Assembly: GCA_029688825.1 (NCBI GenBank)
Contig: JARUKX010000012.1
Span: 1 to 64,000 of the forward strand
Direction of reading: 5' to 3'
Origin: Haloarculaceae archaeon H-GB1-1
GTDB lineage: Archaea > Halobacteriota > Halobacteria > Halobacteriales > Haloarculaceae
Length of the DNA: 64,000 nucleotides
Positions 50,552 to 60,281 of the stretch are shown here, one piece after another. Made by a program: the position numbers and the translations under genes. Position 1 is the first letter of the stretch. Each line of letters starts with the position of its first letter. Under the pieces are notes generated by a model. It was not told the origin of the DNA and did not search any database. It was given only the letters and a program-made list of their open reading frames with translations.

Positions 50552-53014
50552 ATGACAGAGGAACACCCCTCCATCGACGACCAGTACGAACCGCTCTCGA
50601 CCGACGTCGACCTCGACGACCCAGCGCTGTACCTGAACCGTGAGCTGAGCGAACTGGAGTTCCAGCGACGAGTCCTCCACGAGGCACTCGACGACCGCAA
50701 TCCCCTGCTGGAGCGACTGCGGTTTCTCGCCATCTTCACCCGCAACATGGACGAGTTCTTCATGAAACGAATCGGCGGGCTCAAACAGCAGATAGACGCC
50801 GGCGTGACCGAGCAGACGCCGGACGGTCGCACCCCGAGAGAGCAGTGGGTCGAGGCCCACGAGACGGCCAGACCGATGTTCGACACGCAGACCGAGTGCT
50901 ATCAGGAGCTGCTCCGACCCGCCCTCGCCGACGCAGGGATCGACATCGTCGACTACCAGGACCTGACCGACACCGAGCAGGCGGAGATGCGGGAGTACTT
51001 CGAGTCGTCGGTCCTGCCGACGCTGACGCCGCTGTCGTTCGATCCCGCACATCCGTTCCCGTTCATCTCGAATCGAAGCCTGTCGCTCGCCGTCCTGACG
51101 AAACGGCCGGAGTCCGACGAGCCGACGTTCACCCGGGTGAAGATCCCGCAGAATCTGCCCCGACTGGTGGAACTCGACGCGGGGAGCAGGTACGTCCTCA
51201 TCGAGGAGATCATGCGGGCGAACATGGACCTCCTGTTCCCGAACGTCGACGTGATCGATACGTCCTTGTTCCGGCTGACCCGGAACGCGGAGGTCCGACG
51301 CGACGAGGAGGTCGCGGAGGACCTCATCGACATGATCGAGGAGGTCATCGAACAACGGCGGTTCGCGACGGTGGTCCGGCTCGAAGTCGAGGAAGAGATG
51401 CCAGAGCGCGCCAGGAAAGTGTTGACGACGCAGCTCGACCTCGACGACCGCGAAGTGTACGAACACGACGGCCCGCTCGACTTCCGGGAGTTCATGGACC
51501 TCACCGACCTCGACCGCCCGGAGCTCAAACTCGACCCCTGGACGCCCCAACCGCATCCCCGGCTCCGGGACGGCGACCCCGCGCTCGGGCAGGACGCCGG
51601 CCCCGAGAGCATCTTCTCGCACGTCAAGGAGGACGACGTCCTGTTGCACCATCCGTACCACTCGTTCTCGGATACCGTCCATCGCTTCCTCGACGAGGCC
51701 GCCAACGATCCCGACGTACTCGCCATCAAGGCCGCTATCTACCGGACCGCGAGCGACTCGCAGGTCATCGAGAGTCTCATCGAGGCCGCCGACAACGGCA
51801 AGCAGGTCGCGGTGATGGTCGAACTCAAGGCCCGCTTCGACGAGCAGAACAACCTCCAGTGGGTGCGCCGACTGGAGGAAAACGGCATCCACGTCGCGTA
51901 CGGGACCATCGGCCTGAAGACCCACACGAAGACGGCGCTCGTCGTCCGCGAGGAGGCCGACGGCGTGCAACTGTACAGCCACGTGGGCACCGGAAACTAC
52001 CACTCCGAGACCGCGAAAGGCTACGTCGACCTCGGCCTGCTCACCGCCAACCCCGACATCGGCCACGACCTCGTGAAGGTGTTCAACTTCTTCACGGGAC
52101 CGGCCCTCGACGACGACTTCCGCACGCTCCTCATCGCTCCCGTGACGATGCGCGAGCAGTTCACCCAGTTCATCCGCCGTGAAGCACGGCACGCGCGCGA
52201 GGGCAGACGCGCACGGATCGTAGTAAAGGTGAACGGTCTGGAGGATCCCGCAATCGTCGAGGAACTCTACCGGGCGTCGATGGCCGGGGTCGATATCGAT
52301 CTCGTCGTCAGGGACATCTGCCGGCTCCGACCCGGACTCGACGAGGTGAGCGAGAACGTCACCGTTCGCAGCGTCGTCGGCCGCTTCCTCGAACACTCGC
52401 GCATCTACTACTTCGAGAACGGCGGCGACCCCGAGTACTACATCGGGTCGGCCGACTGGATGACGCGCAACCTCGACAAGCGCGTCGAAGCGGTCGCGCC
52501 CGTCGAGAATCGGGACCTTCGCGAACAGCTCCGCTACAATCTCGAACTCCTGCTCGCCGACAATCGCAAGAGCTGGGTGATGAACCCCGACGGCACGTAC
52601 GAACAGCGCAGTCCCGACGGTGAGCGCGTCGTGAACACCCAGGAGGTGCTGATGGCCGAAACCCGTCGCGCCGCGCAGGACGACGACTGCCATCGCGGGA
52701 CGGCGATGGAGTTTCCGCTCGAAACGGACCTGCTCGTCGACGCCGTCGACACCACGGACTCGACCCTCGACGATACTGAGGTGACGGCTCTCGATGCCGA
52801 TGAGGAGGAAACGGTTCCCGAGGACGACGAGGAGACATCTCTCAGCGATTCGCGTGCCGATGGCGGGCTGCCAGACCCGCTGGTGGCACACGAGGACAAG
52901 TGGTACGAACCGAACAGCAAACAGTACGAGTTCGCGGTCTACCTCCCCGAAGGCGGCCGTGCCTACCGGAAGACCGCCGACGGTGCCGCGTCGGCTATCG
53001 AACGCTACTACTAG
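50552..53014 (+). CDS. ppk1: Polyphosphate kinase 1
   Basis: An 820-residue enzyme, longer than the usual 700. It makes inorganic polyphosphate from ATP and the reverse. The PLD-like catalytic His is in 'GLKTHTKTALVV' (His458), and the second conserved His is in 'RFLEHSRIYYFEN' (His615). 'NRELSELEFQRRVLHEALD' is the PPK N-domain start. The extra C-terminal 100 residues (after about 720) are acidic (DDTEVTALDADEEETVPEDDEE) and end with a small domain that is not seen in bacterial PPK1. It ends 4 bp into the AbrB-PhoU gene, which converges with it. Phosphate storage fits the pst genes nearby. Confidence 0.92.
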   Translation: MTEEHPSIDDQYEPLSTDVDLDDPALYLNRELSELEFQRRVLHEALDDRNPLLERLRFLAIFTRNMDEFFMKRIGGLKQQIDAGVTEQTPDGRTPREQWVEAHETARPMFDTQTECYQELLRPALADAGIDIVDYQDLTDTEQAEMREYFESSVLPTLTPLSFDPAHPFPFISNRSLSLAVLTKRPESDEPTFTRVKIPQNLPRLVELDAGSRYVLIEEIMRANMDLLFPNVDVIDTSLFRLTRNAEVRRDEEVAEDLIDMIEEVIEQRRFATVVRLEVEEEMPERARKVLTTQLDLDDREVYEHDGPLDFREFMDLTDLDRPELKLDPWTPQPHPRLRDGDPALGQDAGPESIFSHVKEDDVLLHHPYHSFSDTVHRFLDEAANDPDVLAIKAAIYRTASDSQVIESLIEAADNGKQVAVMVELKARFDEQNNLQWVRRLEENGIHVAYGTIGLKTHTKTALVVREEADGVQLYSHVGTGNYHSETAKGYVDLGLLTANPDIGHDLVKVFNFFTGPALDDDFRTLLIAPVTMREQFTQFIRREARHAREGRRARIVVKVNGLEDPAIVEELYRASMAGVDIDLVVRDICRLRPGLDEVSENVTVRSVVGRFLEHSRIYYFENGGDPEYYIGSADWMTRNLDKRVEAVAPVENRDLREQLRYNLELLLADNRKSWVMNPDGTYEQRSPDGERVVNTQEVLMAETRRAAQDDDCHRGTAMEFPLETDLLVDAVDTTDSTLDDTEVTALDADEEETVPEDDEETSLSDSRADGGLPDPLVAHEDKWYEPNSKQYEFAVYLPEGGRAYRKTADGAASAIERYY

Positions 53015-54009
53015 GGACGCGGTGCGGCCTTCTGCAGCGCGCTCTCGGCGATGTTCGCGCCGTAGTCGGCAGTTCGTGACAGCGAGTCGACGACGAGACC
53101 GAACGACTGCGCGCGTTGCGGGTCGTCGAGGTTCCGAATCGCCTCGTCGACGGCGCGGACGCAATCGTCGATCTCCGACACGTCTTCCCGAGCCTCGTTC
53201 GCGAGCCTGACCGCCTTGTCCGACTCGTCTTCGAGCAGCGCGTCCATCGCCATCTCCGGAACGCTAACGGCCGCTTCCTGGAGGTCTTCGAGCGGTTCCG
53301 TGACGTCCTCGGGGACGTCGTCGATTTCGGTACTGATACGAGCGATCTTCGTCGCGTGGTCCCCGATGCGCTCCAGTTGGCGCGCGCTCGACTGGTAGTC
53401 GAAGACCGTCTCGCGCGGGAAGCCGATCTCCGTCGCTTCGGCCGGATTCCGGAGGACGGTCCGGAAGACGCGCGAGACCATGTACCAGAGGCGGTCGACG
53501 TCGTCATCGCGCTCCATGACGTCCTGTGCGAGTTCGTCGTCGCCCTCGACGAGCGCGCTGACGGCGTCGGACAGCATCGTGATGGCGACCAGGCGCATGC
53601 GCGTGATTGCGTTGTGGACGGACAGTTCCGAGGAGTCGAGCAGGTCCCGCAGGACGACGTGCTCGCCGGTCTCCTCGATGACCTCCAGCCCGACGAGGCC
53701 CTGTGTCGCGCCGCGGATCGTGCGCCGTTGCTGGGCCGTCATCCGCGTCGTCTCAAGCCTGATGATGTCGAAGCCGCTGACGTACATCGTCATCACCGCA
53801 CGCGTCAGCTCGTCGCCTTCGAGATCGTCGATGTCGAGCTCCCCCTCCAGACGTCCCTCCTCGGTCCGTGGCTGCAACAGCAGGAGGTCGTTCTCGGAGT
53901 AGAACTCCACCACGCTCCCCGCGCTCACGCCGTTTTCGGTCGCCCAGTCCTTCGGTAACGAGACGGTGTAGGTCGAACCACCCGTGACCTGAACCTTGCG
54001 CGTCTCCAT
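53011..54009 (-). CDS. AbrB-PhoU regulator of phosphate uptake
   Basis: A 332-residue fusion. The N-terminal 45 residues are an AbrB/MazE-type DNA-binding domain (VTGGSTYTVSLPKDWATENG). Then come two PhoU domains: 'NAITRMRLVAITMLSDAVSAL...' and 'SSARQLERIGDHATKIARIST', with the D-X3-E/R-X2-D-type metal-binding pattern. PhoU proteins bind PstB and turn off uptake or sensor kinases. With its own DNA-binding part this one could directly control the divergent pst operon, which is inference. It is the likely regulator of the 340-bp region between them. Confidence 0.85.
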   Translation of the reverse strand: METRKVQVTGGSTYTVSLPKDWATENGVSAGSVVEFYSENDLLLLQPRTEEGRLEGELDIDDLEGDELTRAVMTMYVSGFDIIRLETTRMTAQQRRTIRGATQGLVGLEVIEETGEHVVLRDLLDSSELSVHNAITRMRLVAITMLSDAVSALVEGDDELAQDVMERDDDVDRLWYMVSRVFRTVLRNPAEATEIGFPRETVFDYQSSARQLERIGDHATKIARISTEIDDVPEDVTEPLEDLQEAAVSVPEMAMDALLEDESDKAVRLANEAREDVSEIDDCVRAVDEAIRNLDDPQRAQSFGLVVDSLSRTADYGANIAESALQKAAPRP

Positions 54010-54172
54010 ACGTCGATGAATGGGTGCTGATGCACAATAAATTAATCCATATCTATATATGTAGATCAGATATCCTTTCTTGGATCGAAGTAAGCGGATT
54101 AGGGCCTCACAACAGATTCATACCGGCTGGAAACGGCCCGGAAGGTCCACGCAACCCGCAACCAATGCGCGA

Positions 54173-54189
54173 GTGCCGAATGTCGGCAC
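54173..54189. promoter_or_regulatory. 17-bp palindrome upstream of pstS
   Basis: GTGCCGA-ATG-TCGGCAC: perfect 7-bp arms with a 3-base centre, about 160 bp before pstS. It could be an operator or an RNA hairpin. Confidence 0.45.
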
Positions 54190-54264
54190 AATACTTCTGA
54201 AACCGCCGATACCGGCCACAAAATAGCTCCTACTCCGACATCCTCGATAATGGCTGATAATAAA

Positions 54265-54275
54265 TACCAATGGTA
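54265..54275. promoter_or_regulatory. 11-bp palindrome just before pst TATA box
   Basis: TACCA-A-TGGTA is a perfect short palindrome 3 bp before the TATA element TATATAGA (about 54279-54286). Its place beside the basal promoter fits the site of a regulator or BRE overlap. Confidence 0.4.
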
Positions 54276-54278
54276 CCT

Positions 54279-54286
54279 CTATATAG
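54279..54286 (+). promoter_or_regulatory. TATA box of pst operon
   Basis: CTATATAG-type sequence follows the TACCA-A-TGGTA palindrome. Transcription would start near 54308, about 40 nt before pstS; the AT-rich site at 54319 gives an alternative leaderless start. Confidence 0.4.
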
Positions 54287-54350
54287 AAATCATACTCAGA
54301 AATAGAAGTCATAGTAGGGTATTTATTACTATCCGGCCTGGAATCTGGTG

Positions 54351-55466
54351 ATGTCACGCCAACTCAGCAGTGGTGTTTCACGGCGGAAGTTCTTGGTCAC
54401 GTCCGGTACAGCGAGCGCCGTCGCGCTCGCCGGCTGTTCGAGCAGTTCGGGCGGTAGTGAGACCGAGAGCGGGGGAAGCGAGGAGACGGCAACCGAGACG
54501 TCGAGCTCCGACGACTCCAGCAGCGGGAGCATGGGCCCGCTCGAATCCGGCGGTTCCTCGACGGTCTATCCCATCATGAACACGGCGTCCTCCTACTGGA
54601 ATGCCAACCGTCCCGCGGACGACACCGAGTACTGGCCGCACGGCGAGTACGGCATCGAGACGGACAAGGCACTGGCCAACTACTGGGCGAGCCTCTACGG
54701 CTTCGACGCGGGCGAAGACGGCGACGCGCCGTACCAGGTAACGGTCGCCCTCTCCCACTCCGGCACCGGTGTCGAGAAGGTCATGAACGGCCAGATCGAC
54801 GTCGGTAACTCCTCCGGGAACGTCCAGGACGAGCTTCCGGACCGCGACTCCTACGACAGTTTCATCGACCACGTCGTCGGCGTGGACGGCCAGCCGCTCG
54901 TCGTCTCCCAGGAGATCGCCGACGCTGGCGTCGAGAAGATCACCGGTCAGCAGCTCAAAGACATCTACAAGGGCCGTCTCACGAACTGGAGCGAAGTCGG
55001 TGGCCCTGACAAGGACATCCAGGTCCTCGGCCGCGTCAAGGGCTCCGGAACCCGCACTTCGTTCGTCTCCAACGTCTTCGACGACCCGAAGGCCGAGACG
55101 AGCGTCTCCAACCGCTACGGGCAGAACCAGCGCCTCGCGCAAGCAATCGCGCAGGCCGACAACGCCATCAGCTACCTCGCGCTGGCGTTCATCGACACCG
55201 ACGGTCTCGCACCCATCGCACTCGAATGGGAAGGGACCACCTACGCGTACCAGGACGACAACAACGGCCTGGACTCGAAGGAGTACCCGCTCTCGCGTGA
55301 CCTCCACTGCTACACGTGGGAAGGCACCTCGAAGAAGGAGGCCGCCGTCCTCCGCATGGTCCTGTCCGACTTCGGTCAGGACACCTTCGTCGCGCCGAAC
55401 AACTACTTCAGGCTCTCGAAGCGTCGCCAGGAAGAGGAGATGGCGAAGCTCCCCGAAACGGTCTAA
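54351..55466 (+). CDS. pstS: Phosphate ABC transporter substrate-binding lipoprotein
   Basis: A 371-residue lipoprotein. Tat-type lipobox: SRRKFLVTSG and LAGC. After a Ser/Gly/Glu linker the domain begins 'GGSSTVYPIMNTASSYW', the usual PstS start that lines the phosphate site. 'LSHSGTGVEKVMNGQIDVGNSS' and 'GRVKGSGTRTSF' form phosphate-binding loops. It catches phosphate outside the cell for PstC-PstA. The ATG at 54351 is preferred to a GTG directly before it. It is first in the pst operon, 91 bp before pstC. Confidence 0.92.
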   Translation: MSRQLSSGVSRRKFLVTSGTASAVALAGCSSSSGGSETESGGSEETATETSSSDDSSSGSMGPLESGGSSTVYPIMNTASSYWNANRPADDTEYWPHGEYGIETDKALANYWASLYGFDAGEDGDAPYQVTVALSHSGTGVEKVMNGQIDVGNSSGNVQDELPDRDSYDSFIDHVVGVDGQPLVVSQEIADAGVEKITGQQLKDIYKGRLTNWSEVGGPDKDIQVLGRVKGSGTRTSFVSNVFDDPKAETSVSNRYGQNQRLAQAIAQADNAISYLALAFIDTDGLAPIALEWEGTTYAYQDDNNGLDSKEYPLSRDLHCYTWEGTSKKEAAVLRMVLSDFGQDTFVAPNNYFRLSKRRQEEEMAKLPETV

Positions 55467-55557
55467 TTCAGCCGTCTCGGCGGTGTTCGGTCGTGCAGCC
55501 GTTTCGAGAAATAGAAAACGATAATACCCCACTTCCAAACCTTTGGTACAACGCGAA

Positions 55558-56667
55558 ATGCTCGAACGTGTCCCGGCTACCGCGCGCAAAACGATACTTG
55601 GTGATGACTCCGAGGACGGGTCGCTGCTTGTCGTCGCAATCGCCGGCCTGACACTTGTCGCAACGATTCTGACGTTCCTGTTCACGCCGGCCTACGCGCT
55701 GCCGATGCTGGCCGTGTTCGTCGCCGTCACGGCCGTGGGGTGGGTCACGTACCAGGCAGAGATCGCGCGCCTGCTCACGCTCGTTGCGACCGTCTCGACG
55801 GTCCTGACGGTCGGGTTCATCACGGCGTTCCTGTTCAGTAGCGCGTTCCCGGCGTTCGTCGAACACGGTCTCGGACTGCTCATCATCCCCGAGGGACAGT
55901 GGTTCTTCGGCCTCGACGCGGTCCTCCCAGTCGACGAATCGTACTGGAACCCGTCGAACGACGTGTACTCCCTGCTGCCGATGATGTGGGCGACGGTCAT
56001 CGTGACCGTCATCGCCATCGCGGTCGCCGGTCCGCTCGGGCTGTTCGGCGCTCTGTTCATCAGCGAGGTCGCGAGCGACCGGATGCGCGAGTTCATCAAG
56101 CCCGGCGTCGAGATCCTCGCCGGCATCCCCTCCATCGTCTACGGCTTCATCGGGTTCCAGGTCCTGAACGGCTTCATCCAGACCTCGTTCCTCGACGAGG
56201 GAGCGAGCTTCCTTATCGCCGGTATCGTCGTCGGCATCATGGCGCTGCCGACGGTCGTCTCCGTCGGCGAGGACTCGCTGTCGAGCGTCCCGTCGTCGAT
56301 GAAGGACGGCTCGGTCGCGATCGGCGCGACCCAATGGCAGACGATGAAGAGTATCTCGATTCCCGCCGCCTTCTCCGGTATCTCCGCTGCGATCATCCTC
56401 GGCATCGGACGCGCGGTCGGTGAGACCATGGCGGTGGCGGCTATCATGGCCGCCGGCGTCGGTCTCGCCAACCCGCTGTTCGACGTCTTCGACGCGAGCG
56501 CGACGCTGACCAGTCTCATCGCGACGCAGTACGGGAGCGCCTCCGAGAGTACCATCGACGTGCTGTTCGTCGCCGGCGTCATCCTGTTCGTCATCGTCGG
56601 CACGATGAGCGTGGCGTCCCAGTACATCGAACAACAGATGAAGAAGAAACTGAAGGGGCAACAATGA
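55558..56667 (+). CDS. pstC: Phosphate ABC transporter permease PstC
   Basis: A 369-residue membrane protein with about eight helices. The N-terminal helices (residues about 25-110) are followed by a permease core with the coupling loop 'GATQWQTMKSISIPAAFSG' (the EAA motif) and the family mark 'ILAGIPSIVYGFIGFQVL'. 'GRAVGETMAVAAIMAAG' is also typical. It forms the membrane channel with PstA. I chose the ATG at 55558 over a TTG five codons earlier. It overlaps pstA by 4 bases. Confidence 0.92.
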   Translation: MLERVPATARKTILGDDSEDGSLLVVAIAGLTLVATILTFLFTPAYALPMLAVFVAVTAVGWVTYQAEIARLLTLVATVSTVLTVGFITAFLFSSAFPAFVEHGLGLLIIPEGQWFFGLDAVLPVDESYWNPSNDVYSLLPMMWATVIVTVIAIAVAGPLGLFGALFISEVASDRMREFIKPGVEILAGIPSIVYGFIGFQVLNGFIQTSFLDEGASFLIAGIVVGIMALPTVVSVGEDSLSSVPSSMKDGSVAIGATQWQTMKSISIPAAFSGISAAIILGIGRAVGETMAVAAIMAAGVGLANPLFDVFDASATLTSLIATQYGSASESTIDVLFVAGVILFVIVGTMSVASQYIEQQMKKKLKGQQ

Positions 56668-59318
56668 GCGAGGGGTACGCAACGGAGAACGCACTCGTCC
56701 AGGAGGAATCGGACCTGTACGACCGGGGACTCGACGCGGCCATCGCACTCACCGTCGTGTCGTTCGTCCTCGGGATGATCACGCTCGTCAAGGTGGTCGG
56801 ACTCGCGACGAGCGGGGGCGCGCTCACGAACTTCTTCGTGACCTTATTGGCCGTCGTCATCGGCGGCGTCGGTGTCGTTGGCGTCTTCTCGTGGGCCGGC
56901 GTGATCGACATCACGTCCCAACGGGTTCGAGGTATCGCCCTCGGCGGAATCGTCGACCTGGTCGTATTGACGGCACTGGTGACCGTACTCGACGTTACGC
57001 TGGCGACCGTTCTCGGTCTCCTCCTCGTCGCACAGGCCGCGATCGTCGCCCTCGCTGGCCTCGCATCGCGGTTCGAGTTGGTCGACACCGCGCCGAACAT
57101 GAGCGCCGGACTGCTGGCCGGCGGTGCGTTCGGCGCCCTCGGTCTTCTCGTCGGGGCCGCCGTCGGCGGCACGCTCGTCGGCTTCGACTCGATGCTCTGG
57201 ATACTCGTCGCGCTCGCGGTCGGCGCGGGCTTGCTGATTCTCACGATACTCCCGCGCGAGGACGTCGGATCGACGCTTCCGACGGCACTGCTCGTCGGCC
57301 TGCTCGGCCTCGTCGTCGCCACCGCGACCATCGGGGTCGGCTGGGAGTGGAATCCCAACGCCCTATCTGGCGGCTTCACCGGCGGCGCCGTCATCCCGAC
57401 CTTCGTGCTGTTCGGGTCGCTCCTGTCGAACTGGGCGGCAGCGAAGTGTCGCGCCGGGTTCGGTGCGCCGGGCCGCCAGTACGGGGCGTTCTTCGTCATC
57501 AACCTCAACGCGTTCATGATGGTGAGCGTGATGGCGACCATCGTCGTGTTCGTCACCGTCAAAGGCATCGGCTACGCCTTCCACGGATTCACCATCGGTG
57601 CCCCCGCCGCACTGGTAGTGTTGCTTCCGCTGCTCGTCCTGGCGGTGAACTGGGCACGAAAGCCCGCGGGAACGGACGCCTGGCGAACGGGTGCCAGACA
57701 GCTGGTCCGCGTACTGCCGCTTGCGCTCGTCGGCTCGCTGGCCGCAGTCGTCGCCTCCGTCTCCATCAGGGGCAGCGCCCTCACCTACCCGTTCACGTAC
57801 ACGGTGCAGGTGAACCGGCAGCCGAAGGTCCTCGACACCGGCATTTCGGTGACACCGGATCCGACCGTCGGTGCCCTCCTGCTCACGTTCTCGGCTCTCC
57901 TCCTGTTCGCCTACTTCGGACGCGCGTACGGGACGTTACGAGGCGTCGGTCGCGACCCGTCGTGGGTCGACACAGTCAAACAGGGCGTCGCCCTGTCGGT
58001 CGCCGCAATGGCAGTCCTCACGGTCGTCTTCGCAGTACTGAGCCCGAGTCCGTTCGGTCTCCCGCTCGGCGGCACGGTCGGGCTGGTCGTCGTCGTCCTC
58101 GGGGCCGTCGTCGCAGGCGGGCTCTCCGTCGCCGCGGTCGCAACACCGCTCCGCGGTGGTGCTGGCACGAGTCTGGGTGAGGGACTCCACGATTACGCGC
58201 AGACGGTCGTCATCGGTCTGTCTGGAGCGCTCGCACTACTGACCGCAGTCGTCTTCCTCGAACCGACGGCCGGCGTGAACCCGTCGGTCGGGCCGGCGGA
58301 CCTCGTCCCCATCGTCGCTCTCCTGACGGCAGTCGCGTCGGTCGGTGTGAGCGTGTCCGCTGGCCACGCACGTCGGAGCGCCGCTGAACTTCGTCGGCGC
58401 GTGCTCGGTGAAGAGGCCGTCTTCGGGCTGGCGACCGCAGCAGGCGCGCTCGCTCTGCTCGGCGTCCACGTAGCGGCCACGGGCGCGAACTTCACCGTCG
58501 TCGGACTGACCGTCGGAACGAAGGGGTCGTTCTCCTGGCCGATGACGATGCAGTCGTACGTTCCGCTCGGGGCCGAACCCGGCGGCATCCTGCCGGCCAT
58601 CGTCGGCACCGTCTGGCTGGTCGTGGGCGCGACGCTGTTCGCGGTGCCACTCGGCGTCGGTGCCGCGGTGTTCCTGACCGAGTACGCCGAGCAGGGTGCG
58701 TTCACCAGTCTGGTCGAGATCGCGACCAACGCGCTCTGGAGCACGCCGAGCGTCGTCTTCGGGCTGTTCGGAGCCGCGTTCCTCATCCCGCGACTCGGCG
58801 GTGACCGGTCGCTACTGGCCGGGATGTTGGTTCTCGGGTTCATGCTCTTGCCGCTGGTCCTCATCACGAGCCGCGAGGCGATTCTGGCGGTTCCGGACGA
58901 GTACCGAGACGCGAGCGCGGCACTGGGCGTGACGAAGTGGGAGACGATTCGCAGCGTCGTCCTCCCGGCAGCGATGCCCGGCGTCATCACGGGCGTCATC
59001 CTCGGCGTCGGCCGCATCGCGGGCGAGACCGCCCCGCTCATTCTCGTGCTGGGGTCGACGCTGAACTCCAGCGAGCCAATCGCCGTCCTCGACGGGTTCA
59101 CCTTCACCGCCGCCCCGCCGTTCGTCGGAAATCCTGCGCTGCTGGCGGAAACCGCGTCCCTGCCGACCCAAATCTGGGCGGTCATCGCGGCAGGCGTCAG
59201 TGGCTCCCCATCGATGGGATGGGCGACGGCGTTCATCCTGCTCATGGTCGTCCTGGCGTTCTACGCCGTTGGGATCGTGAGTCGAACGTTCTTCCGGAGG
59301 AAACTGAACTATGAGTAA
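56664..59318 (+). CDS. pstA: Phosphate ABC transporter permease PstA with long membrane extension
   Basis: An 884-residue permease. The PstA core lies at the end (about residues 590-884): '[35 protein letters not shown]', a coupling loop '[19 protein letters not shown]' (near residue 755), and '[15 protein letters not shown]'. Usual PstA has about 280-300 residues. The first 590 or so residues form an added membrane part with about fifteen helices of no named family. The start ATG overlaps pstC (ATGA), and the reading frame is unbroken, so this is not a frameshift. The extra helices might take part in sensing or in holding partners; this is inference. Confidence 0.88.
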   Translation: MSEGYATENALVQEESDLYDRGLDAAIALTVVSFVLGMITLVKVVGLATSGGALTNFFVTLLAVVIGGVGVVGVFSWAGVIDITSQRVRGIALGGIVDLVVLTALVTVLDVTLATVLGLLLVAQAAIVALAGLASRFELVDTAPNMSAGLLAGGAFGALGLLVGAAVGGTLVGFDSMLWILVALAVGAGLLILTILPREDVGSTLPTALLVGLLGLVVATATIGVGWEWNPNALSGGFTGGAVIPTFVLFGSLLSNWAAAKCRAGFGAPGRQYGAFFVINLNAFMMVSVMATIVVFVTVKGIGYAFHGFTIGAPAALVVLLPLLVLAVNWARKPAGTDAWRTGARQLVRVLPLALVGSLAAVVASVSIRGSALTYPFTYTVQVNRQPKVLDTGISVTPDPTVGALLLTFSALLLFAYFGRAYGTLRGVGRDPSWVDTVKQGVALSVAAMAVLTVVFAVLSPSPFGLPLGGTVGLVVVVLGAVVAGGLSVAAVATPLRGGAGTSLGEGLHDYAQTVVIGLSGALALLTAVVFLEPTAGVNPSVGPADLVPIVALLTAVASVGVSVSAGHARRSAAELRRRVLGEEAVFGLATAAGALALLGVHVAATGANFTVVGLTVGTKGSFSWPMTMQSYVPLGAEPGGILPAIVGTVWLVVGATLFAVPLGVGAAVFLTEYAEQGAFTSLVEIATNALWSTPSVVFGLFGAAFLIPRLGGDRSLLAGMLVLGFMLLPLVLITSREAILAVPDEYRDASAALGVTKWETIRSVVLPAAMPGVITGVILGVGRIAGETAPLILVLGSTLNSSEPIAVLDGFTFTAAPPFVGNPALLAETASLPTQIWAVIAAGVSGSPSMGWATAFILLMVVLAFYAVGIVSRTFFRRKLNYE

Positions 59319-60222
59319 TACCGCAGCCGACACCGAGATCGACATGGACACCGACACCGAGACGACCACGACTACCGGCGAGAGCCAGGAAGAAGTCAAG
59401 GCGGAGTGGACCGACTACGACTTCGCTGGCCAGCCGAAGCTGTCCGTCGAGAACCTCAACGTCTGGTACGGCGACGACCACGCGCTCAAAGACGTCTCGA
59501 TGGACATTCCCGAAGAGAGCGTCACCGCACTCATCGGACCTTCCGGCTGTGGGAAGTCGACGTACCTCCGCTGTCTCAATCGGATGAACGACCGCATCAA
59601 GGTCGCGAACATCGATGGGTCCGTCGAACTCGACGGCATGGAGATCTACGATACGAACACCAACCTCGTCGAGCTCCGCAAGCGCGTGGGCATGGTGTTC
59701 CAGGCACCCAACCCGTTCCCGAAGTCCATTCGGGACAACATCTCCTACGGTCCCCGCAAGCACGGCGACATCAACAAGGGCTTTCTCGCCCGATTGCTGG
59801 GCCAGGACGACAGCGACGAGGAGGCCGAACTCGTCGAGCGCGCGCTGAAGCAGGCTGCGCTCTGGGACGAGGTCAGCGACCGTCTCGACGCCAACGCCCT
59901 CGGACTCTCCGGCGGCCAGCAGCAGCGACTCTGTATCGCGCGTTGTCTCGCGACTGACCCCGAGGTCATCCTGATGGACGAGCCGGCGAGCGCGCTCGAC
60001 CCCATCGCGACCGCGAAGATCGAGGACCTCATCGAGGACCTCGCGAAGGACTACACCGTCGTCGTCGTCACGCATAGCATGCAACAGGCAGCCCGCATCT
60101 CCGACCAGACTGCCGTCTTCCTCACCGGCGGCGAACTCGTCGAGTACGACGACACGGACAAGATCTTCGAGAACCCGGAGAGCCAGCGCGTCGAAGACTA
60201 CATCACCGGGAAGTTCGGGTAG
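59311..60222 (+). CDS. pstB: Phosphate ABC transporter ATP-binding protein
   Basis: A 303-residue ATPase. Walker [10 protein letters not shown] (about residues 72-80), Q-loop '[15 protein letters not shown]', signature '[16 protein letters not shown]', Walker B '[13 protein letters not shown]' and switch His in '[16 protein letters not shown]'. The N-terminal tail of about 45 acidic Thr/Asp/Glu residues is extra compared with bacterial PstB. It powers PstC-PstA. The ATG overlaps pstA by 8 bases. Confidence 0.95.
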   Translation: MSNTAADTEIDMDTDTETTTTTGESQEEVKAEWTDYDFAGQPKLSVENLNVWYGDDHALKDVSMDIPEESVTALIGPSGCGKSTYLRCLNRMNDRIKVANIDGSVELDGMEIYDTNTNLVELRKRVGMVFQAPNPFPKSIRDNISYGPRKHGDINKGFLARLLGQDDSDEEAELVERALKQAALWDEVSDRLDANALGLSGGQQQRLCIARCLATDPEVILMDEPASALDPIATAKIEDLIEDLAKDYTVVVVTHSMQQAARISDQTAVFLTGGELVEYDDTDKIFENPESQRVEDYITGKFG

Positions 60223-60281
60223 ACGCCGGCTACTTTTCCCATGCCAGCAAGTGTCGTCAGGTACTCCACCACCCAACACAT

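Larger units (their letters stand above)
54010..54350. other. Divergent promoter region of pst operon and AbrB-PhoU gene
   Basis: 340 bp without a gene. Near the left end, ATCTATATATG (about 54051-54061) can serve as promoter for the AbrB-PhoU gene. To the right are two palindromes (54173-54189; 54265-54275), a TATA box (about 54279-54286), near-repeats GAAATCATA and GAAGTCATA (about 54286-54312) and a second AT-rich element GTATTTATT (about 54319-54327). The long, AT-rich and repeat-bearing layout is what a strongly controlled phosphate promoter would show. Confidence 0.55.

Noticed and set aside
50549-53164. 871-codon minus-strand ORF
   Set aside because: Antisense of ppk1, which has clear catalytic motifs. 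No sign of a separate protein family.
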